A stretch of 64,000 nucleotides of DNA, taken from NCBI GenBank assembly GCA_937146765.1, contig CAKZRP010000066.1, positions 62,001 to 126,000 of the forward strand, given 5' to 3'. The notes beneath the pieces are model-generated. The model worked only from the letters and a program-made list of their open reading frames with translations. It was not told the DNA's origin and did not search any database. The DNA comes from an uncultured Paracoccaceae bacterium. GTDB taxonomy: Bacteria; Pseudomonadota; Alphaproteobacteria; Rhodobacterales; Rhodobacteraceae. This document shows positions 41,699-49,731 of the stretch, piece by piece. Position 1 is the first letter of the stretch. Every line of letters starts with the position of its first letter. A program made the position numbers and the translations under genes.

Positions 41699-42509
41699 GA
41701 TCCTCGCCCCTGCCAAGGTCAATCTCTCCCTGCATGTGACCGGTCGCCGTTCCGATGGCTACCACCTGCTTGATTCGCTGGTGGCCTTTGCCGATATGGG
41801 CGACCATCTGCGGCTGACCCCGGGCGCGCGCCTGTCGCTTTCGGTCACCGGCCTCTTTGCCGAAGGCGTGCCGACCGACAGCCGCAACCTCGTCTGGCGT
41901 GCCGCCGAGGGGGCGGGCTGGCAGGGTCATATCGATCTCACCAAGGGCCTGCCACATGGGGCAGGGATCGGCGGCGGCTCCTCGGATGCCGGCGCGCTGT
42001 TGAATGCCATCGCCGCGCAGGGGGGCCGCGTGCCGGAGGGGCTGGCGCTGTCGCTCGGGGCCGATGTGCCGGTCTGCAGGCTGGCGCGGGCGGCGCGGAT
42101 GCGCGGCATCGGCGAGGATCTGACGCCTGTGGACCTGCCGCCGCTGCCGGCCTTGCTGGTCAATCCCGGCGTCGCGGTGCCCACCAGCGCGGTCTTTTCG
42201 GCGCTGGCCTGCCGCGACAACGCGCCGATGCCCGCGGACCTGCCGGAGTTTCAGGGGGTGGAGGACTGCGCCGACTGGCTGGCGGGGCAACGCAATGATC
42301 TTGAAACCGCCGCCTGCGCCGTCGCGCCCGAGATCGAGCGGGTGCTGGCAAACCTGCGCGACAGCCGCAACTGCCTGCTGGCGCGGATGTCGGGGTCCGG
42401 TTCGACCTGCCTTGCGCTCTATCCCACGATGAAGGCCGCGCATTTTGCCGCCTATCAGATCGGGGCCGAGCAACCCGACTGGTGGTGCGTGGCGACAGAA
42501 CTGCGCTGA
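41685..42509 (+). CDS. ispE: 4-diphosphocytidyl-2-C-methyl-D-erythritol kinase
   Basis: GHMP-family kinase phosphorylating CDP-methylerythritol in the non-mevalonate isoprenoid pathway. The 274-residue protein has ILAPAKVNLSLHVTGRRSDGYH at its start (substrate site, split at residues 5-26), the ATP loop GLPHGAGIGGGSSDAGALLN near residue 87, and the late MSGSGSTCLALYP motif. Length is typical. Its start codon lies inside the 3' end of the TPR gene. Its product pathway supplies isoprene units to the polyprenyl synthase encoded convergently downstream. Confidence 0.95.
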   Translation: MTGAEILAPAKVNLSLHVTGRRSDGYHLLDSLVAFADMGDHLRLTPGARLSLSVTGLFAEGVPTDSRNLVWRAAEGAGWQGHIDLTKGLPHGAGIGGGSSDAGALLNAIAAQGGRVPEGLALSLGADVPVCRLARAARMRGIGEDLTPVDLPPLPALLVNPGVAVPTSAVFSALACRDNAPMPADLPEFQGVEDCADWLAGQRNDLETAACAVAPEIERVLANLRDSRNCLLARMSGSGSTCLALYPTMKAAHFAAYQIGAEQPDWWCVATELR

Positions 42510-42523
42510 GGATGCGGCACAGC

Positions 42524-42542
42524 GCCCGAGCGGGGCTCGGGC
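42524..42542. terminator. Hairpin between convergent ispE and polyprenyl synthase genes
   Basis: GCCCGAG / CTCGGGC with a five-base loop in the 49-base convergent gap; it could end both transcripts, though no T-run is present. Confidence 0.45.
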
Positions 42543-42558
42543 ATTGGCCGCGACAGGG

Positions 42559-43557
42559 TCAATTCAACCGCGAGACCACGTAATCGGCAAGGTCGGTGAG
42601 GATCTGGCGGATCGGATGATCCGGCAGCTTGGCCATCGCGGATTTCGCCTGCGCTGCCCAGCCATAGGCGTCCGCGCGGGTGGCCTCCAGCGTGCCGTAT
42701 TTCGCCATCAGCGACAGGGCGTGCTCCAGATCGCCCTCCTGCTGGCGGCCCTTGGCGATGGTGCGCTCCCAGAAGGCGCGCTCCTCTTCGGTGGCCTGCG
42801 CCACCGCCTTGATCACCGGCAGGGTCAGCTTGCGCTCGCGGAAATCGTCGCCGACGTTCTTGCCGGTCTTGGCCGCATCGCCCTGATAATCCAGCAGATC
42901 ATCGGCGATCTGGAAGGCGATTCCCAGCGCGTCGCCATAGGCAAACAGCGCCTTCACCTGCTCATCCGGGGCACCGGCGATGACGCCGCCCACCTCGGTC
43001 GCCGCCGAGAACAGCGCCGCGGTCTTGCCGCGCACCACCTGCAGATAGATCTCCTCGGTGGTCCTGAGGTCCGTCGCCGCCGTCATCTGCAGCACCTCGC
43101 CTTCGGCAATGGTGGCCGAGGCATTGGCGAGGATGTCGAGCACCCGCAGGGAGCCAGTATCCACCATCAGCTGGAAGCTGCGGGCAAAGAGGTAATCGCC
43201 GACCAGAACCGAGCTTTTGTTGTCCCACAGGAGGTTGGCCGTGGGCCGCCCCCGGCGCTGCGCGCTCTCGTCCACCACATCGTCATGCAGCAGGGTCGCG
43301 GTATGGATGAACTCCACCGTCGCGGCCAGTTTCAGGTGGTGGTCGCCCTCGTAGCCGCACAGGCGCGCCGCCGCCAGCGTCAGCATCGGGCGCAGCCGCT
43401 TGCCGCCCGCCTCGACCAGATGCGCGGTCACCTCGGGGATGCGCGGCGCGTGCTGCGAGGCCATCCGCTGGCGGATCAGCAGGTTCACCGCCTCCAGTTC
43501 CGCAGCAAGGGTCGCGGCCAGCAATTCATGGGGTTTCTGCGTCATCACCTGGTTCAT
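42559..43557 (-). CDS. Long-chain polyprenyl diphosphate synthase (ubiquinone side chain)
   Basis: Trans-prenyl synthase that elongates farnesyl or geranylgeranyl diphosphate to the ubiquinone tail. The 332-residue protein has GGKRLRPMLTLAA near residue 51, the first Asp-rich motif LLHDDVVDESAQRRG near 89, and the second FQIADDLLDYQGD near 217. Alphaproteobacteria of this group make Q10, so decaprenyl is the likely product, but chain length cannot be read with certainty. The ATG at 43557 (MNQVMTQKPHE) was chosen; a much longer in-frame extension overlaps the divergent DUF2007 gene. Confidence 0.93.
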   Translation of the reverse strand: MNQVMTQKPHELLAATLAAELEAVNLLIRQRMASQHAPRIPEVTAHLVEAGGKRLRPMLTLAAARLCGYEGDHHLKLAATVEFIHTATLLHDDVVDESAQRRGRPTANLLWDNKSSVLVGDYLFARSFQLMVDTGSLRVLDILANASATIAEGEVLQMTAATDLRTTEEIYLQVVRGKTAALFSAATEVGGVIAGAPDEQVKALFAYGDALGIAFQIADDLLDYQGDAAKTGKNVGDDFRERKLTLPVIKAVAQATEEERAFWERTIAKGRQQEGDLEHALSLMAKYGTLEATRADAYGWAAQAKSAMAKLPDHPIRQILTDLADYVVSRLN

Positions 43558-43608
43558 CACATTCCCGACTGATAGGCTCGACAAGACCCCGGTCTTGCCC
43601 GTATTTCC

Positions 43609-43836
43609 ATGGATATGAAGGAAGTTTTGCGCAGTACAGACCCAACCGTCCTCGCCTTTGCCATCGCCCTTCTTCAGGGCGAGGGTATAGACTGCTTTGA
43701 AATGGACGTAAATATGAGCGTTCTCGAAGGCGGAATCGGGATCTTTCCCCGCCGTCTCCTTGTTCATGCCGATGATCTGGACGAGGCCCGGGTGGTGATG
43801 CGCGACAACGGCCTGCCGGTCTCCGACCGTGGCTGA
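43609..43836 (+). CDS. DUF2007 family protein
   Basis: A 75-residue soluble protein of the DUF2007 family (annotated elsewhere as putative signal-transducing protein). The typical pattern is present: MKEVLRSTDPTVLAFAIALL, then GIDCFEMDVNMSVLEGGIG and RRLLVHADDLDEARVVMRD, a ferredoxin-like alpha/beta arrangement. Starts at 43609 or 43615 are equally possible. It overlaps the methyltransferase gene by eight bases and is divergent from the polyprenyl synthase by 51 bases. Confidence 0.88.
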   Translation: MDMKEVLRSTDPTVLAFAIALLQGEGIDCFEMDVNMSVLEGGIGIFPRRLLVHADDLDEARVVMRDNGLPVSDRG

Positions 43837-44602
43837 GCGCTTTGCGGACGCGGCGCTGACCGTGGATCGCTTTCTGGGCGGCAAACTCACCCTGCTACAG
43901 CCCAGAAATGGCTATCGGGCCGGGGTGGATCCGGTGTTTCTGGCCGCCAGCGTCAATGCGGTCTCCGGTCAATCGGTCCTCGAGCTGGGCTGCGGGGCGG
44001 GGCAGGCGATGCTCTGCCTGGCGTCGCGGGTGGCGGGGCTGACCCTGACCGGGGTCGAGCTGCAGGCGCCCTATGCGGATCTCGCGCGCCGAAATGCCGC
44101 GGCCAATGACCTCGCGGCAACCGTGGTCGAGGCCGATCTTGCGAGCCTGCCGACCGAATTGCGCCAGCAGAGCTTCGATCACGTGATCGCCAACCCGCCC
44201 TATTATCGCGCCGGAGCCCATAGTCCCGCTTCGGATGCCGGTCGCCGCACCGCACTGGGAGAGGCCACCCCGCTGGCCGCCTGGGTCGAGGTGGCGGCCC
44301 GCAGGCTGGCCCCCAAGGGCCATCTGCACATGATCCAGCGCGCGGACCGGCTGCCGGACCTCCTGGCCGCGATATCGGGACGGCTCGGATCGCTCGAGGT
44401 GCTGCCGCTGGCGCCGCGCTCTGGCCGGGCGGCGGAATTGGTGATCCTGCGGGCGCGCAAGGGCGGGCGCGCCGACTTTCGCCTGCACGCGCCCCTGATC
44501 CTGCACGAAGGGGCGCGGCACCTGCGCGACGGCGAGGATTACGCCGACTCAGTGCGCGCGGTCCTGCGCCACGGGGCGCCCTTGCCCTGGCCCGGACCCT
44601 AG
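43829..44602 (+). CDS. tRNA1(Val) (adenine(37)-N6)-methyltransferase-like protein
   Basis: SAM-dependent class I methyltransferase resembling TrmN6 (YfiC). The 257-residue protein has LLQPRNGYRAGVDPVFLAAS near residue 22, the SAM motif VLELGCGAGQAMLCL near 49, GVELQAPYADLARRNAAAND, and the adenine-N6 catalytic motif IANPPYYR near 119. Length fits. The start is GTG, inside the 3' end of the DUF2007 gene. Family assignment is good; the exact base modified in this organism is inferred from TrmN6. Confidence 0.88.
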   Translation: MAERFADAALTVDRFLGGKLTLLQPRNGYRAGVDPVFLAASVNAVSGQSVLELGCGAGQAMLCLASRVAGLTLTGVELQAPYADLARRNAAANDLAATVVEADLASLPTELRQQSFDHVIANPPYYRAGAHSPASDAGRRTALGEATPLAAWVEVAARRLAPKGHLHMIQRADRLPDLLAAISGRLGSLEVLPLAPRSGRAAELVILRARKGGRADFRLHAPLILHEGARHLRDGEDYADSVRAVLRHGAPLPWPGP

Positions 44603-44832
44603 GGACATTCTGGTCAAGGGGGCTGCGACCTTTTGCGCTGCCTTTGTGCCAAAGAAGCGGCAGGGCTTTGCATTCTTGCCCGTCTGCGCGACGGGCTAGG
44701 CAATAAATGGCCAAAAGTTGCAAATTGTGCCGAAGAAAGCTTTCACTTTATGCTTCTGCGGCGTGACAGGTTGAAATTTCCGTGCTCCAATCACTACGTT
44801 GTTGGCATCAAGCTTTGAAAAGGAGGAATGAC

Positions 44833-45000
44833 ATGAGCCTCAGCTCGCATCTCACCGAACTGAAGAAGAAGCACGAGAACCTGAGCTTTGAAGTAGAGCG
44901 GGCAGAGAAATCCCCGGCCATCGACCGAATGCAGATCAAGTCCCTGAAGAAGCAGAAACTGCGGCTGAAAGACGAAATCGAACGTCTGATGCATTCCTGA
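44833..45000 (+). CDS. DUF465 (YdcH-like) small coiled-coil protein
   Basis: A 55-residue protein (MSLSSHLTELKKKHENLS, then a charged helix ending in KDEIERLMHS) matching the DUF465/YdcH family of short, highly charged helical hairpins of unknown role. The ATG is preceded by a strong AGGAGG-type site at 44820-44826. It is monocistronic: a 230-base upstream gap has room for its promoter and a strong terminator follows at 45072. Codon use and small size fit an abundant protein. Confidence 0.88.
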   Translation: MSLSSHLTELKKKHENLSFEVERAEKSPAIDRMQIKSLKKQKLRLKDEIERLMHS

Positions 45001-45071
45001 CAGGGATCGCTGGGCTTCGGTCAGCAGGGCTGACACTGCCCGGGACACCGTGAAATTCGCCCCACGGGGGC

Positions 45072-45105
45072 AGGGGCCTCGCAGATCTGCGGGGCCCCTC
45101 TATAT
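45072..45105. terminator. Strong terminator after the DUF465 gene
   Basis: Thirteen-base arms (AGGGGCCTCGCAG / CTGCGGGGCCCCT, one G-T pair) followed by CTCTATATTT; it can also serve the convergent exporter gene. Confidence 0.7.
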
Positions 45106-45137
45106 TTCGGGAATTGAAAACTGCGCGCCGGGTCGGC

Positions 45138-46031
45138 TCAGACGCTGCGCGAGGCCCGCGCGGCCAGCAGCGCGCCGCCGGTGATGAACAATGCCGCCAG
45201 CGCCAGCGACCAGGAGGGGGCCGCGATCCCCGCCAGCACCAGGATCAGCGTCGACAGCAGCGGCGCGGCATAGGAGCTGGTGCCCAGCATCTGGATATCG
45301 CCCTGTTTCACGCCGATGTCCCACACGTAGAACGCCAACCCGACCGGACCGAGGCCCAGGAGCAGGGTCGCGGTCCAGCCCATCGCGCCCTCGGGCCAGA
45401 GGGTCTCCTCCCAGAGCAGATGCAGCCCCAGCGAGGCGATGGCGGTAACAAGGCAGAAAACCGCGACCGAGGCGGTGGGCACAGCCCCCATCAGCCGCGA
45501 GCCGACCGAATAGCTGGACCAGAACAGGGCGCAGAGGAAGGCAAGGCCATAGCCCGGCAGATACTGCGCCTGAAACCCGCCGCCGCCGCCGGTGATGATC
45601 GCCGCCGCCCCGAGGAACCCTAGCAGCGCGCCGAGGAAATGCCCTGCCTTCAGCCGCTCGCCCGGCAAGAGGCCCGAGAACAGCACGATCAGCAGCGGCC
45701 AGAGATAGGCGATCAACCCGGCCTCCGCGGCCGGCGCGGCCCGCAGGGCGGAGAAATACAGCGCGTGATAGCCAAAAAGGCCGATGGAGCCAAAGGCATA
45801 GACATGTAGTGGCACCCGACGCAGCTCGCCCCAGGATCCGGTCGCCTGCACCCAGATCAGGCCGATGACCCCGCCGATGGCAAAGCAGATGGCGTTCAGC
45901 AGCAGCGGTGGCACCGGGCTGGAGCCCACCGTCAGCAGCGCCAGCAGCGCCCAGAGCAGCACGGCGACAAAGCCGATGGCAGTGGCCCGGCCCCGGCTCA
46001 TGGGAACGGCTGTGGCAAGCGTATCACTCAT
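45138..46031 (-). CDS. DMT-superfamily (EamA) exporter, YddG-like
   Basis: A 297-residue inner-membrane protein with ten predicted helices in two EamA repeats. Characteristic stretches are GLFGYHALYFSALRAAPAAEAGL near residue 88 and LGLGPVGLAFYVWDIGVKQGD near 226, as in YddG-like aromatic amino-acid exporters. Substrate is inferred only by family. It follows the LysR gene by three bases on the same strand, so the regulator and exporter share a transcript. Confidence 0.87.
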   Translation of the reverse strand: MSDTLATAVPMSRGRATAIGFVAVLLWALLALLTVGSSPVPPLLLNAICFAIGGVIGLIWVQATGSWGELRRVPLHVYAFGSIGLFGYHALYFSALRAAPAAEAGLIAYLWPLLIVLFSGLLPGERLKAGHFLGALLGFLGAAAIITGGGGGFQAQYLPGYGLAFLCALFWSSYSVGSRLMGAVPTASVAVFCLVTAIASLGLHLLWEETLWPEGAMGWTATLLLGLGPVGLAFYVWDIGVKQGDIQMLGTSSYAAPLLSTLILVLAGIAAPSWSLALAALFITGGALLAARASRSV

Positions 46032-46034
46032 GTC

Positions 46035-46973
46035 TCAGAGGTCCTTCACCGGGATGATCTCGAAATCGTCCCACATATGCGCGGTTTTCTCGATCTCTGC
46101 AAAGAACCATTCGCGAAAGGCCTTGATCTGCGGCCGTTCCTCCGCCTCCGGCAGGCAGAGGAAGCGGAACCGCGCCTCGGTCTCGATCGCCAGCTTGAAG
46201 GGGGCCACCAGCCGCCCCTCCATCACGTCCTTGATGATCATGGGCCGCCGCCCCAGGGCCACGCCGACCCCGGTGCAGGCGGCATCGATGGCGTGATCGG
46301 CATTGGAGAAATGGATGCCGCTGCCGGGGGTGAACTCCAGCCCCTGCGCCCGGAACCAGGTCGGCCAGTCGCAGGCGGGTGAAAGAAAGCTGATGCTGTC
46401 GTCATAGATCAGCGGCGCGCGGCGCAGCGCCTCCGGGGTCGGATAGCGCGCGGCCAGATCCGGCGTCATCACCGGCGTCAGCCATTCCGCCCGCGCGGGA
46501 TAGCTCGCCAGCCCCTGATCGCTGCCATAGCCAAAGCGGATCGCCACATCGACCCCGTCGCGGCGCAGATCCATCATCCGGAGCCCGGCCGACAGCCGAA
46601 GGTCGATCTCGGGATGGGCGCGGGCAAATTCATAGAGCCGAGGCGCCAGCCATTTGGCGGTCAGCGCCGGTCCCGCCGTCACCGTGAGCGAGGTGGTGTC
46701 GAGCACCCGGCGCGCCTGCTGCCAGGCCACGCTGAGGGCGCGAAACCCGTCCTCCGCCCCCGGCGCCAGGGCCTGCCCGGCCTCGGTCAGCTCCACCGCG
46801 CGGTTGAGGCGGCGGAACAGCGGCGCGCCCAGGTGCTCTTCCAGCGATTTGATCTGAAACGACAATGCGGCGGGCGTCACGTTCAACTCCTCCGCCGCCC
46901 GGGCAAAGGACATGTGCCGCGCCGCAGCGTCAAAGGCGCGCAAAGCGGTCAGGGGAGGCAGGCGGTCGGACAT
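46035..46973 (-). CDS. LysR-type transcriptional regulator (GcvA-like)
   Basis: A 312-residue regulator with an N-terminal winged helix-turn-helix (LTALRAFDAAARHMSFARAAEELNVT-type, residues 8-33, with LEEHLGAPLFRRLNRAVELT) and the effector-binding domain starting near residue 90 (TVTAGPALTAKWLAPRL, then RRDGVDVAIRFGYG) typical of the GcvA subgroup. It is cotranscribed with the YddG-like exporter and divergent from a 48-residue ORF; a perfect palindrome lies immediately upstream of its start, a candidate autoregulatory site. Confidence 0.93.
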   Translation of the reverse strand: MSDRLPPLTALRAFDAAARHMSFARAAEELNVTPAALSFQIKSLEEHLGAPLFRRLNRAVELTEAGQALAPGAEDGFRALSVAWQQARRVLDTTSLTVTAGPALTAKWLAPRLYEFARAHPEIDLRLSAGLRMMDLRRDGVDVAIRFGYGSDQGLASYPARAEWLTPVMTPDLAARYPTPEALRRAPLIYDDSISFLSPACDWPTWFRAQGLEFTPGSGIHFSNADHAIDAACTGVGVALGRRPMIIKDVMEGRLVAPFKLAIETEARFRFLCLPEAEERPQIKAFREWFFAEIEKTAHMWDDFEIIPVKDL

Positions 46974-46980
46974 GTATCAC

Positions 46981-46995
46981 TCAAGAATTTCTTGA
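46981..46995. promoter_or_regulatory. 15-bp palindrome upstream of the LysR gene
   Basis: TCAAGAATTTCTTGA has perfect seven-base arms around a single T, seven bases before the LysR ATG and 90 before the small ORF. Position fits autoregulation of the divergent pair; this is inference. Confidence 0.45.
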
Positions 46996-47085
46996 CTGAG
47001 GCTCGCAAAACTCTCGTTTGTCGTCAATCCCACAAAGGCGCATATTGGTATCACAACAGAGCTGCTGAACCGAAAGGAGGCCAAG

Positions 47086-47232
47086 ATGTTTGAACATGCT
47101 GCAAATGCGAAGGTGCAAGAGGGCTTTGCCCGTGCCCATGAAGAGCGGGCACAGGTTCTGCGGGCCGCGCTCACCTGGATTTTCTCCCGCCGCCTGACGG
47201 TGCGCGGACATGCGGTTTCCCGCTGGGCCTGA
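47086..47232 (+). CDS. 48-residue small protein, unknown function
   Basis: The ORF MFEHAANAKVQEGFARAHEE continues to a basic, amphipathic tail (TWIFSRRLTVRGHAVSRWA). It is preceded by a strong AGGAGG at 47076-47081, correctly spaced from the ATG, and followed by a hairpin at 47271. It is divergent from the LysR gene. No family is recognised; the amphipathic basic end could bind membrane or nucleic acid. The strong ribosome site and codon use make translation likely, but no homologue is assigned. Confidence 0.6.
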   Translation: MFEHAANAKVQEGFARAHEERAQVLRAALTWIFSRRLTVRGHAVSRWA

Positions 47233-47270
47233 GAGCAAGCGCGCGCTCTACCACAGGCACTTACGGGATA

Positions 47271-47303
47271 AGAAAAGGGCCGGTTCATCGCGAACCGGCC
47301 CTT
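47271..47303 (-). terminator. Terminator after phaB, possibly bidirectional
   Basis: Perfect twelve-base arms (AAGGGCCGGTTC / GAACCGGCCCTT) with a five-base loop. On the reverse strand TTTTCTTAT follows, ending phaB; on the forward strand it follows the 48-residue ORF. Confidence 0.85.
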
Positions 47304-47327
47304 GCTGTTTCATGCGCCGCAACCGGC

Positions 47328-48050
47328 TCAGACGAAGAACTGCGCCCCATTGGCGGAGATGGTCGAGCCGTTGATGAAAGAGGCATCGTCCGAGGCGAGG
47401 AAGGCCACGCAGCGGGCGATCTCTTCCGGCTCACCCAGACGCCCTGCCGGGATCTGGCCGATGATCTTCTCGCGCACCGCCTCGGGCACCGCCATCACCA
47501 TTTCGGTGGCGATATAGCCGGGGCAGATCGCATTGGCGGTGATGCCCTTGGCCGCGCCTTCCTGCGCCAGCGACTTCACGATGCCGAGGTCGCCGGCCTT
47601 GGTGGCGGCATAGTTCACCTGACCGAACTGGCCCTTTTGCCCGTTGATCGAGGAGATCACGATGATCCGGCCAAAGCCGCGGTCACGCATGCCGGACCAG
47701 ACCGGATGCACGGTGTTGAACACGCCGGTCAGGTTGGTGTCGATCACCTGGCTCCACTGCTCGGGCGTCATCTTGTGGAAGGGGGCGTCGCGGGTAATGC
47801 CCGCATTGGCGACCACGATGTCGATGGGGCCGAGATCGGCTTCGACCTGGGCGAGACCGGCCTTGCTCTCCTCATAGCTGGCCACGTTCCACTTATAGGT
47901 CTTGATTCCGGTTTCCGCGGTGAATTCTGCAGCTGCAGCATCGTTACCGGCATAGGTCGCGGCCACTTCGCAGCCCTGCGCCTTCAGTGCCTTGGAAATA
48001 GCTGCGCCGATCCCGCGCGAGCCGCCGGTAACAAGGGCAATACGTGCCAT
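47328..48050 (-). CDS. phaB: Acetoacetyl-CoA reductase
   Basis: NADPH-dependent SDR enzyme that reduces acetoacetyl-CoA to (R)-3-hydroxybutyryl-CoA for polyhydroxybutyrate synthesis. The 240-residue protein has the cofactor motif VTGGSRGIGAAISKAL near residue 7, NAGITRD near 86, and the catalytic Ser-Tyr-Lys in VISSINGQKGQFGQVNYAAT near 135 through K. The GQFGQ..Y signature and length fit PhaB rather than FabG. It lies downstream of phaA, with a terminator between, so it has its own promoter. Confidence 0.94.
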   Translation of the reverse strand: MARIALVTGGSRGIGAAISKALKAQGCEVAATYAGNDAAAAEFTAETGIKTYKWNVASYEESKAGLAQVEADLGPIDIVVANAGITRDAPFHKMTPEQWSQVIDTNLTGVFNTVHPVWSGMRDRGFGRIIVISSINGQKGQFGQVNYAATKAGDLGIVKSLAQEGAAKGITANAICPGYIATEMVMAVPEAVREKIIGQIPAGRLGEPEEIARCVAFLASDDASFINGSTISANGAQFFV

Positions 48051-48207
48051 ATAGGGTGTCCTCCAAACTTCTTTACTTCACTTCGTAATCTTATTGCACG
48101 TCAAGGAATGTGGGCGCAATAAAATTTCGCGGCCTTTCGCACCTGCAGCATCAGATTTGCGACGGGCTGTCGGATCACACTAAACCGGCGATTGTAACGG
48201 CGGAACG

Positions 48208-48238
48208 AAAAAGAAAAGGGGCCTCGAACGGAGCCCCC
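48208..48238 (-). terminator. Terminator after phaA
   Basis: On the reverse strand a GGGGCTC/GAGGCCCC hairpin is followed by TTTTCTTTTT, about 30 bases past the phaA stop. It separates phaA from phaB. Confidence 0.8.
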
Positions 48239-48269
48239 TAACTTGCCGATTTTTAAAGCGGTTTTGCGC

Positions 48270-49445
48270 TTACGGGCGCTCGACGCACATGGCAACGCCC
48301 ATGCCACCGCCGATGCAGAGGGTGGCGAGACCCTTCTTGGCGCCGCGCCGCTTCATTTCGAACAGCAGGGTGTTCAGCACGCGGCAGCCGGAGGCGCCGA
48401 TCGGGTGGCCGATGGCGATGGCGCCGCCGTTCACGTTCACGATGGCCGGATCCCAGCCCATGTCCTTGTTCACCGCGCAGGCCTGGGCGGCGAAGGCTTC
48501 GTTGGCTTCCACCAGATCAAGGTCATTGACCGACCAGCCGGCCTTCTCCAGCGCCTTGCGGGAGGCATAGATCGGACCCACGCCCATGATCGACGGATCA
48601 AGACCGGCAGTTGCATAAGAGGCGATGCGGGCGAGCGGCTCGATGCCGCGACGCTCAGCCTCATCCGCGCTCATCAAGAGGGTGGCGGCAGCGCCGTCGT
48701 TGAGGCCAGAGGCATTGGCGGCGGTCACAGAGCCATCTTTGGTGAAGGCGGGGCGCAGTTTCTGCATCGCCTCAAGGGTGGCGCCGTGACGGATGTATTC
48801 ATCCGCATCCACGGTGATGTCGCCCTTGCGGGCCTTCACGATGAAGGGGACGATCTCGTCGATGAACTTGCCCGCCTTCTGCGCCGCTTCGGCCTTGTTC
48901 TGCGAAGCAACAGCGAATTCGTCCTGCATATCGCGGGAGATCTGCCACTGCGCCGCCACGTTCTCGGCGGTCTGGCCCATGTGGTAGCCGTTGAACGCGT
49001 CCCAGAGACCGTCGCGGATCATGGTGTCGATATACTGCATATCGCCCATCTTGTGGCCGGCGCGCAGGTTGGCGGCATGGGGGGAGAGGGTCATGTTTTC
49101 CTGACCGCCCGCACAGACGATGGAGGCATCGCCCAGTTGGATGTGCTGGGCACCAAGCGCCACGGCGCGCAGGCCGGAACCGCAGACCTGGTTGATGCTC
49201 CAGGCGGCCGATTCTTTCGGCAGGCCGGCGTTGATATGGGCCTGACGGGCCGGGTTCTGGCCCTGGGCTGCGGTCAGAACCTGACCGAGGATGGTTTCCG
49301 AGACCTCGGATTTGTCGATGCCGGCGCGGGCCACCACGGCCTCCAGCACGGCGGCGCCCAGATCGTGGGCGGGCGTGGCGGCGAATGCGCCGCCAAAGCT
49401 GCCGACGGCGGTGCGCGCGGCGGATGCGATTACTACGTTGGTCAT
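48270..49445 (-). CDS. phaA: Acetyl-CoA acetyltransferase (beta-ketothiolase)
   Basis: Condenses two acetyl-CoA to acetoacetyl-CoA, feeding polyhydroxybutyrate synthesis with phaB. The 391-residue thiolase has the acyl-enzyme cysteine in [16 protein letters not shown] near residue 86, [11 protein letters not shown] near 314, the [17 protein letters not shown] histidine motif near 339, and the second cysteine in [12 protein letters not shown] near 376. The ATG at 49445 ([12 protein letters not shown]) was chosen as the typical start. Proximity to phaB supports the biosynthetic role. Confidence 0.95.
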   Translation of the reverse strand: MTNVVIASAARTAVGSFGGAFAATPAHDLGAAVLEAVVARAGIDKSEVSETILGQVLTAAQGQNPARQAHINAGLPKESAAWSINQVCGSGLRAVALGAQHIQLGDASIVCAGGQENMTLSPHAANLRAGHKMGDMQYIDTMIRDGLWDAFNGYHMGQTAENVAAQWQISRDMQDEFAVASQNKAEAAQKAGKFIDEIVPFIVKARKGDITVDADEYIRHGATLEAMQKLRPAFTKDGSVTAANASGLNDGAAATLLMSADEAERRGIEPLARIASYATAGLDPSIMGVGPIYASRKALEKAGWSVNDLDLVEANEAFAAQACAVNKDMGWDPAIVNVNGGAIAIGHPIGASGCRVLNTLLFEMKRRGAKKGLATLCIGGGMGVAMCVERP

Positions 49446-49555
49446 TCGGTCAGTCCTCTGCACTAGATGCGGAAATGCCGACGTGCCGGGGTCATCAAAG
49501 CGTCACCCGGTCCGTGCGACGTCTCCTCCCTTTCCGCTACCGGAATAGCCGAACC

Positions 49556-49567
49556 ATGCACGTGCAG
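49556..49567. promoter_or_regulatory. Candidate PhaR-type site upstream of phaA
   Basis: ATGCACGTGCAG contains TGC-ACGT-GCA, close to the CTGC-N4-GCAG pattern reported for PhaR in related bacteria. It is 111 bases before the phaA start. No phaR gene is in the window. Confidence 0.3.
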
Positions 49568-49660
49568 CAACTGTTCCGAGCAGAGTGCCGCAGCTGCGCC
49601 AGAAGGGCCACACCCTATCCCGGAGTCGCGCCGCAGGCTCCGCTCCGCGTCGCCCAAAGC

Positions 49661-49692
49661 AAAAGCCCCGGAGTCAGAGGCTCCGAGGCTTT
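49661..49692 (-). terminator. Terminator after the EAL-like gene
   Basis: Twelve-base arms (AAAGCCCCGGAG / CTCCGAGGCTTT, one mismatch). On the reverse strand the stem is followed by TTTTGCTTT, about 40 bases past the stop codon at 49732. Confidence 0.75.
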
Positions 49693-49731
49693 GATTTCAT
49701 GAGATGTTTTCTCGCAGGGGGGCTGCGACGC

